Assembly (NCBI RefSeq): GCF_029784165.1
Contig: NC_073694.1
Coordinates: 41,645,006 to 41,709,005 of the forward strand
Direction: 5' to 3'
Source: Wyeomyia smithii
Lineage: Eukaryota; Arthropoda; Insecta; Diptera; Culicidae
DNA: 64,000 nucleotides
Shown here: in pieces, positions 54,033-64,000 of the stretch
Numbering within the stretch: the stretch's first letter is position 1
Layout of the letters: every line of letters begins with the position of its first letter
Notes under the pieces: generated by a model
What the model saw: the letters and a program-made list of their open reading frames with translations, nothing else
Told to the model about the DNA's origin: nothing
Database searches by the model: none
Position numbers and translations under genes: made by a program

Positions 54033-57000
54033 GTTTGATAACATTCATTACTTTCGTGAACGAATGAATGGCAAAGCGGGACAAAAAATAACACCAGCCG
54101 AATCAGTAAAACTTTTAATTTGAGGTAAGGGTAACTAGATTCAATTCAGTATCACTGCAACGGGTAAGAGTGAGTGCACACTTAGCTTCACTGCAGGTGT
54201 ATTCCTAGCATTGAATGTGAGATTTCGGAGCTCTGATTAGTGCTGCTATACATTTTGACGACGTCAGTTTCAAGTTTTGATAGTGTATTTAGTTTTATTG
54301 CAGTATTGTATAGTAAATCTCGCGAAATTTTTCGAGTAACTCGGGTATTTCGGGAAACGATATTTCCCGGGAAATCGGTCCTGCGATTGTAAACCCTATT
54401 AATCGCGAATATTGGCTGAATATTGCGCTGAATATGTGCTCTAAAAATTCAGGTATAAGAATTAAGTCACATTTAGACTATTAGACATGTCGGTTTGATT
54501 TTGACCACTGCAGAAATCGAAAGTCTGCTCGATTTACCGTTCGACATACTTTGTCGAACCTGTTTGTATGGCGGTGTTCACACTGCTTGCACAAGTTGAG
54601 AGGAATAACTGCCAAATGCACACGAAAAACGAAAATGATGTTTGTTATAGAATGTCAAAACTAATAAAAACTAAAGGTTGCTATGTTCTTGGAGTCGAAC
54701 GAAAAATAGAAACGTTTCTATTCCATTCGACATATCGAACGGCATGTCAAACCATAATATCGAATAGATGTAAACGCGAACCAACATTGTATTCGATATA
54801 TTTTCGAGCTTGTCTAAACATACCTTTATAGCATTACACTATTCGATAGTACTACTTAGAGACTACAAGTTTATCATCCATCGTTTCTCAAAATTGCACT
54901 TGAGGACGAGCTATCGGCACGCGGCGAAAGAGCACCCCAAAATTGAATATGCAACCCTGAACTAAAGTGTAACTAAATAAAAAATACTTTTTAATACTGA
55001 ATGACAGTAGCAGTTTTTTTCTTCTAGGAAATCTATATGACTTAGCAGATCGTGAGTTTGTCACCTATTGCTTCGATTTTTACCTGGACTAAGTCACCAC
55101 ACTTAGAACTATGGCTCTCGGTTCATTCACCTTAGCATTCCTGAAAAACTTGGATCTGGTTAAGCCGAGTTGAGAAATGACCTTTAAAATGAATGGTATT
55201 TTATACTGCCATTCTACAGTTTCCGCGTCAAGCTGTTACGAAACGCTGAATAAAAGAACCAAAAAAAATGTTCGCCCACCAGGATAGAGTTGGTAATCGC
55301 GGTCCGTCGCGAGTTAGCACAATACAGTACGGCGGCGACGTCAGCTTGTCTGGTTCAGTTTTTACAATTTCGCATCGTCTATTTACAGTTTGTACACGTG
55401 GTCCCCACACAATTCGATTGGAAAATTTATCAACTCACTGTCGAAGTCAGCGCGATTCATGTGCCTACAGTCTGACGGCTGATGCCTTATATAAATTACA
55501 TCTATGCATCAGCAGGAGTGCCTGTCAGCCGTTTTCGCCACAGTCGTAATTTACTTTCTATCCGAAATCGAATTAAAGAGCTTCGTTGATGTCAATCGAG
55601 ACTGCGACTAAGTGGATCTCAATTTGGGCTGTCTAATTACCTACATGTTGGGTGCTGCCCCGCAGGAAGGATAAACGATATCCTGTTTATGGCAAGTGGG
55701 ACTGGGATGGAGCGAATGGTAAAGCTAAGGTGCTTGTTTCTACTTCCAACCGTGATGCTATTTTTGATTATTGATTTTACTGTGGATTCACAGTATCACT
55801 CTAACGAGGACCAATATAACTACATTATATATATAAAGATTCTCTGGCTCTTTTCTTATTTTCGTAGGAGTGTTGTGTGAAAAGCGAACCATTAATTATG
55901 TTTTGGTCTAACAAGAAAAATAACTTTTCACATGATTGCTGAGCTGTAAGAGAATGAGATTGCGAAACCAGAGCTGGAAGTCTAGTAGCCTCGCAAAGAA
56001 AATCATGAAAATGCTCGAAGACCACCCAAAGCCCTTTACTCTTTTATTTGACTCAGACCAAGCGGGCCATAAAGTACATTGCTTCAATTAGCATGTCGTT
56101 TTATTTTGGCATACAAAAACAAAACTAATTGGATCAAAAGTAATTTGTCAACATATTCCCACCAGATTCGTACTCGGTTCTCTTTTTTCGTCCACTAACC
56201 ACTGACCACACTCTGGCTAGCCGGTAATGCTTGACAATGTTATCCCGACGTTGGTCACATCAGTGCTTTAATTAAAATCTTGACATCCTCGGACTCTCCC
56301 ATCTACATGGGTCCAGTAGACCACTCGAAACAGTGTCCTTGTTTCTCAGCAGTTGGCCCTACGACAGCAGACAGTCTAAAAGTGTCGCAACCAACAAGAA
56401 AACAAGGAAGTAATCGAACATAGCACTACCCTTGGTGTTGACGGGATTTCGTAACGGGAGAGGGGCGGGTTCAATTTTTTTCTCCAACCGTTCGCCGTGG
56501 GGTATATGCACCGTTCACGATGATGACTGGCAGGAACGAGACAAAACAACGAAAAAGATGTAAATGAAGAAGCAGCGGAGGCATGCGTCTGAATATTTTA
56601 ATTTACAAAGAGAATAATTTTCACTCGAAGGATAAAACAGATTCGGGGAGTTGGAATTAATGCTAATGAATGCCATGTATTTGGAGCAGTAAGAGTAGTT
56701 AGCGTATTATGCGTGGAGCATGTTTCTTGGCCTTAAGGTGCACCGAAATTCATGACACATATAAACCCTGACTAACACCAGTATTTCGCTTTCCGATTCG
56801 ATCAAAACTATGAGAATAACGCAATATTCAATTTAGGTTGAATTATTTGCGTACATGCACTGGTAATTGTTTTAAGATATTTTCAACTTTTAACGGTGTC
56901 TGAAAAAAACTTGCCGAAAGTTGAACAACAGGTCTCAATTTGTGCACACCATTTTGGTAAATATTTTCTTTTGCATTCGGCTTAGCGATTAGTGTTTTGA

Positions 57001-59136
57001 GAGCTAAATTCGAGTGGAGGTTACTAATCAATTCGATAATTAATTAAATCGCAAACTTACTAATTGAAAATTAACGCCGCTATCGCTAATGAGTTAATTT
57101 ACGATATAGCGGACTGGCTCCTCCCCACTTTGGTTTCACTCGATCGATATACAAATTGCGTTAGCAGCTTTTCGCTTCCGATTCCGATTTCTTATTGGTT
57201 TGCCAGAGCTTAACAAGGTCAAAGTCAATTCCAGCAGTCTCGTTCGTACTATGCGGTATGAAGCTGCAGCCGGATTATCGTATGCATTTCCTGACCATCC
57301 TGACCGACCGTTTGCCATCCTGACCGACCGACGTCGTACGGTGTGAAATATAGGTGAGAAAATTCCTGACTCTGCACGAGGACCTATCTTTTCCGACAAT
57401 CAACGTTGTCCGTGCAGAGCTGGGTGCACACAAAGATTGGTAATGAGATCTGCCCGCGTGAAGATGGAAACGATATCCTCCGTCCCGTCAACGAAAGCAA
57501 ATTATCCTAGGTCCGGAAGGAAAATGCAGCAGCGGTGAAAATTCCTAACGAACAAAACAGGACTTAGAAAAAACCATCCCTACTTCGCAGCTAGAACAGT
57601 TTTTTCCGTTTTACTCCTATTGTCCTGATTCTAAGGAAGTGAGAAAAAAATAGACGGAGTGCTTTAAATTCCATCATGAGAAGATAAAAAAGTGGCTTGC
57701 AAATCCCTTGAGCCGTTAATCTCTTCGTTTCTCGGATACCAGTTTAGACCGGACAGGGTAAGGTAAGGTAAGGACTGCCAAAAACTCGGTATAGTGACAT
57801 ACTATCCTACCGAAGCAGTTTTCTTTTGTGTACCCTTCGAGTAGCAATTCAATGGCGGTTTGTGCAAATTCTCAGCTAATGGAGCAATCGGCTTGTGTGA
57901 AGCTTTATGGACTGATAATGGCCATTTCGTGATGCTTTTTCTAGCATAATTTTCATTCTCCCTTCGGGTTTAGCTTCCTTCGCATCTAGCTGGTTCAGGT
58001 TATAAACGAATTCCTGCAGGTGGGTCAAATTATCATATACAGATATGTATATATGTGTACGTTTTTCGAACACGCTCTTCTAGAAACGTGATAAGGTGAG
58101 CTGTTCACTCTTGTTCAACATTAGATAAGAGTAGTTTAAATTTAGTTTGCTCATCTTGTCGAAACAAGTTTAGCTATCACGTCCTTGAGCGATTTTTCTT
58201 AGTTTAGTTTAGCAAATAAAACAACTATTCTCTATTCAATAATAAGGAACCTGTTCAGTTTTCTCTTCCGGTTAGTTTTTTTTCCGAATAAACCTTTAAC
58301 CATGCTGTATTTGGCGAAAAATATTTTCGGCACGATTTTGATGCCCAGTCAGGCAGTTAATTGCTTTCACAATTTTGGCTTTTGCTCTCGTCGGAAACGT
58401 CAAGGGTTTTTCATGCGCGAACACGCGACCGATCCGGCCAGAATGAATGCTGCCATCGGTTTGAAGCTGGGGGAAAGTTTTATCCTTGATTGGGCGGTGA
58501 AAATGTTGGAGTAACGAAGACGAGAGCTGAGTTGAGCCTGCGTGAGTTGAGAGAAAAGAGAAAGGGAAATAACTCTCTCTCTTCATCGACCGTGGATAGT
58601 CAAAGCGTTACTGTAAAGTATAGCAATTAGTTGGACAGCCACCTGGTGGTATGGATTGATATCAGAAGGCATAGGAGATGGGTTGTGGATTACATAGGCA
58701 TCGAGTGGCAATATATTGAACCATTTGAAGTAACCTAGCATAACGTTCGGACTTGTGAAAGTCTGGTGGTGGGTGTTATAATTAATCCTGAATGGTGTTT
58801 GCTTTTTCTTTCGTTGCAATCCCCGGACTATTTTAGGGAGGTAGGAAATTTTCCTTAGCTCATTCTGTTGTTTAAATATTTCACGCATTTATGTGTCTGT
58901 AGGTTTATAACCAACTTCGAGAACCAAACAATACAGCCAATTATTTTACAATTTTTTTTCAAAGGTGTCACAATTTCAGTATAAGTGTATGCATAATACT
59001 ACCTAGTATCAACACATAAAATTTAAGAAATATTTTACAAAAAAAATGGTTGAGATAACCGGACTGGGTCTTTGCAAAGTCGCTCAGAATCTGCAGACTT
59101 CATGTTCACAATTCTATTGCATTGGATCGCTCTTTT
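54033..59136. other. Unassigned intergenic or intronic sequence
   Basis: No recognisable gene. Minor repeats: catcctgaccgaccg twice (57294-57308 and 57312-57328) and a (GGTAA)n run near 57758-57773. ORFs at 55268-55549, 58302-58514 and 58583-58888 (70-101 codons) carry no motif. A polypyrimidine/TATA-like context near 55488 (ttatataaatta) might be a promoter, but nothing downstream supports it. Confidence 0.35.
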
Positions 59137-59200
59137 CGGGTTTCAATTGATTTTTTTCGGTAAAATTAAATTTCACTGAAAAAAAATCAATTGAAACCCG
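59137..59200. repeat. Perfect-stem hairpin, ~22-bp arms
   Basis: cgggtttcaattgatttttttc (59137-59158) and its inverted copy gaaaaaaatcaattgaaacccg (to 59200) surround a 19-20-bp loop. The arms differ only by one A in the run. It may be a small MITE or a solo hairpin; flanks show no clear duplication. Confidence 0.8.
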
Positions 59201-59262
59201 AGTAGATTAGATTTACGGTGATTCGAACCCTGAAAACACATTGGGTTGCTAGTGGATACCTT

Positions 59263-59324
59263 CAGTTACTTAACCAGGTATTGTAAGTTATTGTAAGTGT
59301 CAGTTACTTAACCAGGTATTGTAA
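59263..59324. repeat. 24-bp direct repeat
   Basis: cagttacttaaccaggtatt followed by gtaa occurs at 59263-59286 and again at 59301-59324, separated by 14 bp. Confidence 0.9.
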
Positions 59325-59604
59325 CACGTATCACGATGTTATAAAGGATTCTATGGCGCAGGAACAGAATTGTGAGTGAAATAGATAACATAAATTTTGT
59401 TTATCCAAAACATTATTTATTACTTTTAGGCTGTTATCCTTAGCTTCTCTTGGAATCGCCATCTGTCAGGGTATAAAAGCAAAATTTGGGAACGTTTTAA
59501 CAGAAAATAAGTTACGGTTAAAGAATCTGTTTCGAGTTGAGGCCAAAAATGGTCGACTTCGAGCCACCACTTCGAATTTTCAAAGGCAGAAGACTCGATA
59601 ACAG

Positions 59605-60209
59605 TTAATTCGTCATCTGTGAAAAGTAGATGTGGTACATGGAAAAAGTGCCTGCGGTCGGATCAACCACCCAGAATTCACGTTTTCCGGTTTTAGACCA
59701 ACGCACCTCTTGTATGGCTGCTACCTCCACTTTTGCCTTCTGTTGTAGCTCTCTGGCCAAGATTCCCGCGCGTTCCGGTTCGAGCAGAGTCCTAACATTC
59801 AAAGTGCCAAGTTTCCAATCGTTGTCCTTTTTCGTTTGCCTAGGTCTACACCGATTGTTCCGATTCATATCATTCTCTGGATTGTTCGCCTTACTAGGGC
59901 TGCGATGCCTAGTCTCGCGACGGGGCTGCCGTCTTGAGTGTAGCTGGCGAGACACCGCATTTCATAGTTCAGCCGTCCGCTTCGGATCAGTCGCTGTTTG
60001 AGCCGCCCCTAATATGGGGAACAGACGCTCATGCAAGCTGCTCTCCAAGGAAAACAGCTCCCCCTTTCCTGTTACCATACGATCAAGTTTCCACCGGTTT
60101 ATTGATGTCCCCTTGGTTGCTCGTATCCCAGTCGGTACCACGTGGAGGTAGGGATAGGAGTTCCTGGGCATTATGCTATGGACCACACTGGGGTCTATTT
60201 TATGCCAGC
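59605..60209 (-). pseudogene. LINE 5' fragment with start of AP-endonuclease domain
   Basis: The minus-strand frame 59955-59605 reads WKLGTLNVRTLLEPERAGILARELQQKAKVEVAAIQEVRWSKTGKREF, the beginning of an RTE/F52C9.6-type endonuclease (LNVRTL and QEVRW hold metal-binding Asn and Glu). It is preceded (60209-59960) by the usual leader region of such elements. The domain ends abruptly after about 90 residues. It is probably the same broad family as the relic at 45.4-47.3 kb, but a different part. Confidence 0.8.
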
Positions 60210-60214
60210 TAACT

Positions 60215-62455
60215 AGTTTGTTTATTTGCGTCAATCATAGTAGACTACATCTTAAAAACTATTGCTAACATCACAAATATAGTTATGTAATTCTAGTGTT
60301 AAATGGCCATGGCATATTCTGTTCTATGAGTATTTAATACAAAAATTTTTCACCTTCTTAATAAACGTGTAGGAGCATGAAAGTTGAGTTTTCCTAGCAA
60401 AGTTTCCGTTGTGAGACTATATCGTTGACAAGAGTTACCGAAAATATTTCTCTTCTTTTTTCATGCGTTTCTATATTAATAAGCATGCAACGCGATTCAT
60501 AACAAGGGAGAGGAAATGAATTCCAACCTAGTTTTCTTAGTGCATATAACAAAAACTGTTTTTGTACTGATTTGATTCCATTGGAATGGACTTCTTGATA
60601 AGGCGACCAAATAACACTACAGTATTCTAAAATAGATCTAACATATGTAGCAAAGAGAGTTTTTATAGTGTACGGGTCTACGAAATGATAACTGAACCTT
60701 TTTATAAAACTTAGCAAACTGTTGGCTCTATTGATGATCGCATTGTAGTGATCAATGAATGTTAACTTAGAATCCATAATCACTCCTAAATCTCTAATTT
60801 GATAACACCTTTCTACAATTTGATGTCCATGAGTGCAACTGGAATGTTCAGGATTTCTTTTCCTTGTGTAGGATATAATATTGCATTTTTTACGTTGAGA
60901 TCAAGAAAACTTTTTTTACACCAAATATAGAAATTGTCAACCTCTTGTTGGAATTGTTGGATGTCTGATTTGTTTCTTATTTCCATGTACAATTTCATGT
61001 CATCGGCATATATCAATACTTTGAGACGATTCAACACAAGGGTAACGTCATTAACAAATAACATGAAGAGCAAAGCGCCTGAATGAAAGCTTTGTGGAAC
61101 TCCAGGTGTCACTTTTACTGGTACAGAAACGTGTCCCTTAAACCTAACCGTTTGTGTCCTATTTGTCAGATAAGATTCAATCCATCTAAGTAGGCCTGAT
61201 TCAAATCCCAGTTTTTTCAATTTGAACATCAGCACGGAAATATCTACACTGTCAAAAGCTTTACTAAAATCCGTGTATATAGTTTCCACGAAGTTGCCTC
61301 TGTTCATAGACGCAAGAGAGATATCAATAAATTCAAGCAAGTTGGTAGCCGTAGACCTTCCTTTGTAAAAGCCATGTTGGTTACACCTAATGCGGTTCTT
61401 TACCTGATTACATATTTTTTGGTTTACGATAGCTTCAAAAAGTTTGAGAATACATGATATCATTGCAATGCCACGGTAGTTTTTGATATCAGATCTCTTA
61501 AAAGCAAAGCAAAGCCTTGGTGCTACATTCCGACTCGGAACTTGACCTTCTGAGTATTTATACACATACTTCGCAGCCGACTATTTAGTGTACAGGACAT
61601 ATGCGGGGCTAGCGCTACGATCCTACTGACACGAATAGTCTCTTCCTAGCCGAGACTCGAACCTACGACAACTGGCTTGTTAGGCCAGCATCGTACCTCG
61701 AGACCATCTGGGAGACAATCAGATCTCTTACCTGACTCAAAAATCGGTATAAGAAGAGATTTTTCCAGACCGATGGAAATTGTCCGGACGTAAGAGATAA
61801 GCTGAAAAGCCAAAACAAGGGTTATACGAAGGCAGTAGCAAGATTTTTCATAAGTGAGAGTGAAATTCCATCTGGTCCTGCACCTTTTGAAGCGTCCAGT
61901 TCCTTTAGTGTTGCGAGGATTTCTTGAACAGTTATCTGCTTAATAGATACGTTATTTATTCGTTCATGCAAGTGCGACACTGTTTAGGGTCTGATTTAGT
62001 GTTATTTTCTACTCTTGTGTTGTAATTCTCATACGCTATAAATATTTTAGCATTCAGTTCATTACATATTTTCAAATATCTGTCTAAATTTCCTTGGTCT
62101 TTAAGTTTTTTGTAAGTTTTATGAGCTTTTTGTTCCCTATTCTTTAAATTTTTAATATCTCTGGTAAACCAAATGGGATCTTTTGAGCTAGCCATTTTCT
62201 TCTTTGATTTTGGTACAGTTGAGTCTAAAACACCGTACAGTGATGATAAAAATTTATCAACCGCTTTGTTCATATCTGTTTAATTTTTTAGTAGTGACTG
62301 CCAGTCGATGTCAGTTAATTTACGATTGATTAGTTCAAAATTTGCAATCATTAGCGAGTACTCAATTGCAGTATGAAATTTTACATTTTTCCATAGGGGA
62401 TATTCTGCTTTGTCAACACTGAAATCTTCCGTGCAATTGGAGTACGGGTGTACTA
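60215..62455 (-). pseudogene. LINE (Jockey/I-like) ORF2 relic, 5'-truncated
   Basis: Minus strand, from 62455 to 60215. The linker (KLTDIDWQSLLKN, in-frame stop, MNKAVDKFLSSL, KDPIWFTRDIKNLKNREQKAHKTYKKL) is followed by the RT: a GAGPDGI-type block near 61890, KRSDIKNYRGIAMISCILKLFE, FDSVDISVLMFKLKKLGF, TPGVPQ (then frame damage), and YADDMKLYMEIRN (61010-60970), with a C-terminal LSFIKRFSYHFVDPYTIKTLF and YALRKLGWNSFPLP. The 3' end has a short UTR and the tail AATAAACAAAC near 60215. The catalytic YADD is intact, but stops, frame changes and a SINE insertion (61501-61717) break it. The endonuclease domain is absent. Confidence 0.9.
61488..61730 (-). mobile_element. tRNA-derived SINE with 13-bp target duplication
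   Basis: The 13-bp repeat ATCAGATCTCTTA (61488-61500 and 61718-61730) flanks a 217-bp insertion (61501-61717) that interrupts the LINE RT reading frame at KRSD. On the minus strand it begins TTGTCTCCCAGATGG, with A box GATGGTCTCGAGG (61708-61696) and B box GTAGGTTCGAGTC (61666-61654). The body follows, and a tail of GCTTTGCTTTGCTTT at the 3' end. Box spacing and cloverleaf-like head indicate a tRNA ancestor; the repeated CTTTG tail suggests priming by a partner LINE. Confidence 0.95.
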
Positions 62456-62886
62456 CTGATACCCATTGACCAGCCGTTCACCAAACCGATAATTATGGCA
62501 AGGACGAGAAAATCCTTCATTCCGATCTCGTATTGTATGTAAGCACAGACAATAATGTGGAATAAAATCTTACCATAATATTATCTTATAGTTTGTACAG
62601 CTAAGTGTGATAGTGCTATTATGACAAATTATTTGCAACGGCTGGAGTTCGAAACCTAACATAATAAACGTTACAATATGAAAAGGTCTTTCATGTCGAC
62701 ATCATATTTTATGGCAAGTATGGTGTTTGGTGTATTCAGCAATTTTCATCAAAGACACATGATTGCATGCAAGATACTGTCCAATCTTGAAAGCATATTT
62801 CGGTACATTTGCTATAACTTTCTTGCATTTTATTGCTATGAGTATTTCGATAAATATATATCGACAAACATGATCGTCATTGCAGT
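62456..62886. other. Spacer before the inverted-repeat element
   Basis: The 197-codon plus-strand ORF that begins at 62678 is repeat-derived in its second half and has no motif, so it is not called as a gene. Confidence 0.4.
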
Positions 62887-63672
62887 ATATATGAGCCGTT
62901 GCGAACCAGAGTGGTCTATGTGCCATCGAGCAAATTGTTCAGGAGAAGCAATTTTCGAAAAATCTCTGAATAAAATTCTGTTCAACGGATTCTTTCAAAC
63001 AAAATGTTCTAATATAAAGGTCATGAAGTGGTTTAACATTGGGATATATGAAATTAACAGTTTCTTTGCGAAATCGGTGTTTTTGTCTCACCAATGTACG
63101 TACATAGACCACTCTGACTTCATATATATATATTTACTGGAATCCTCGAATCGTTTCGGAACAGAGTGGTCTATGTACACAAACCAGGTAAACGATAAAG
63201 AAAATGACGGTAAATCGTATAAAATGGCTAGTGTCACATGTTATATGATACATATAGCATGTCACATGTAAGATGTCACGTGTTACATTACATGTAACAC
63301 AAGATATTACATATTACATAATATTTTACATGTTACATTTTTCGTGTTACATTACGTGTAACATGTTACATATCACGTGTGACATGTACAAAACAAGTGG
63401 CATGTTCCTTATCACATGTAATATGCTACATGTTACGTGTTACATGATAGTATTACATCGATTTATGTACATAGACCACTCTGTTCCGAAACAAAACGGC
63501 CATTCTGTTCCGGACGAATTTTCAACACGGAATAAATCAGCTTAAAAATTCGATTTTCCAAAATGTTCTTAATCTCCCAACTTCAGCTTCTTGAGTAGAT
63601 GCGGTTTATGCAAAAAACTCATTTTCGAAAAAAATGGTCTTTAGACCACTCTGTTCCGCAACGGCTTATATG
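62887..63672. mobile_element. Composite fold-back element with five copies of an AGAGTGGTCTA motif
   Basis: Outer arms tatatgagccgttgcgaacc (62887 onwards) and the inverted partner ending 63672 (about 31 bp, few mismatches) enclose a second, inner inverted pair: cgtttcggaacagagtggtc (63153-63178) and its partner at 63467-63492. The motif agagtggtctatgtac occurs forward at 62908 and 63163, and reversed at 63100, 63467 and (shortened) 63642. Nested inverted ends suggest one element inserted in another of the same family, or a fold-back structure. It encloses the TTACATG-rich tract. Confidence 0.75.
63236..63460. repeat. Self-complementary TTACATGTAA / ACATGT tract
   Basis: About 225 bp made of variants of catgttacat and its complement (cacatgtaag, gttacattac, atgtaacac, acatgttaca, cgtgtaacatg). 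Both strands carry the same motif, so the tract can form many alternative hairpins. The ORF across it (63273-63545, rich in Cys/Tyr/Met/His/Thr) is an artefact of the repeat. Confidence 0.85.
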
Positions 63673-64000
63673 AGCACGAGTGAAACACGTTTTGAGTTTT
63701 TTGCTACTTTATTTTGATACAGAATGCAATAATATATAAGAATATCCCACAAAATTGAGATCTGATAACTTAAAGCAAAAAACATTCATGTTTTCAGGAA
63801 AGTTGTGCAAGTGATTGAGTACTGTCAGTTGAAGTTGCTTTAGTTTTGGAATTTTCTCACGACGTGGCGCTAGTGTACCTGTAAGTATTTTGTAACAAAA
63901 GGGAATTCACCTATTTCAAGATCAACTCGTAGCTGTTAACCCTGGAAAGATAGTCTGTGTCAATTTGAATCCTCGCTTTCAGCGATGTTGCGCTCTTTTC
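63673..64000. other. No gene seen
   Basis: Unassigned sequence to the end of the window. Confidence 0.4.

Noticed and set aside
58302..58514. 70-codon ORF with a reasonable start context (aaccatg)
   Set aside because: No motif, the opposite strand is open for longer, and no splice or transcript evidence is visible.
61600..61717. Functional tRNA gene on the minus strand
   Set aside because: The boxes belong to a 217-bp insertion with a target duplication and repeat tail, so it is a SINE.
62678..63545. 197- and 90-codon ORFs rich in Cys, Met, His and Tyr
   Set aside because: Second halves are translations of the TTACATG tract and inverted motifs; nothing supports a protein.

Overview
This window is eukaryotic nuclear DNA: AT-rich, with small intron-like signals, tRNA-derived SINEs, several classes of DNA transposon and degenerate retrotransposons. 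The mixture points to a mosquito, most likely a culicine such as Aedes. Supporting features are a mariner family resembling the mosquito DD37E group, many MITEs with TA or TTAA target sites, and a dispersed repeat with the core GAAACCGGAAGTCGCC. The organism is an inference, not a match. I recognise no intact host gene; the window reads as intergenic or intronic DNA filled with nested transposable elements.

The dominant feature is one young, nearly complete Gypsy-type LTR retrotransposon at 3206-14804, read on the minus strand. It has 537-bp LTRs that appear identical, a 4-bp target duplication (ATGT), a purine-rich tract, a primer-binding-like site, a small leader ORF (13142-13585), a gag-like ORF (11490-11840) and a 1539-codon pol ORF (6914-11533: protease, RT, RNase H, integrase). 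Gag and pol are in different frames across an A8 run. There is no env ORF in the 3.2-kb 3' region. The element landed directly after a broken, older transposase-like gene (2356-3183), which follows a ~175-bp tandem array holding a hairpin MITE.

From 14.8 to 32.4 kb there is little recognisable: a minus-strand mariner relic (20.5-21.1 kb), a diverged tandem array (21.9-22.2 kb), a GC-richer unidentified block (24.86-25.65 kb), a tRNA-like SINE head (26.3 kb) and a 330-bp fold-back MITE (27.3 kb).

From 32.4 to 54 kb elements are dense and nested. They include an 894-bp element with a 10-bp target duplication, a 1.4-kb pogo-like element, two TTAA-flanked MITEs, a TTA-flanked MITE, a 955-bp TA-flanked element, LINE relics of at least two kinds, two more mariner relics, a Copia relic, and a Tc1-like element with a likely 53-bp intron in its transposase.

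From 59.6 to 64 kb there are two adjoining minus-strand LINE fragments. One is split by a tRNA-derived SINE with a 13-bp target duplication. A composite inverted-repeat element follows, enclosing a self-complementary ACATGT/TTACATG-rich tract. Most coding material is selfish DNA that no longer works; only the Gypsy element looks recent enough to be potentially active.
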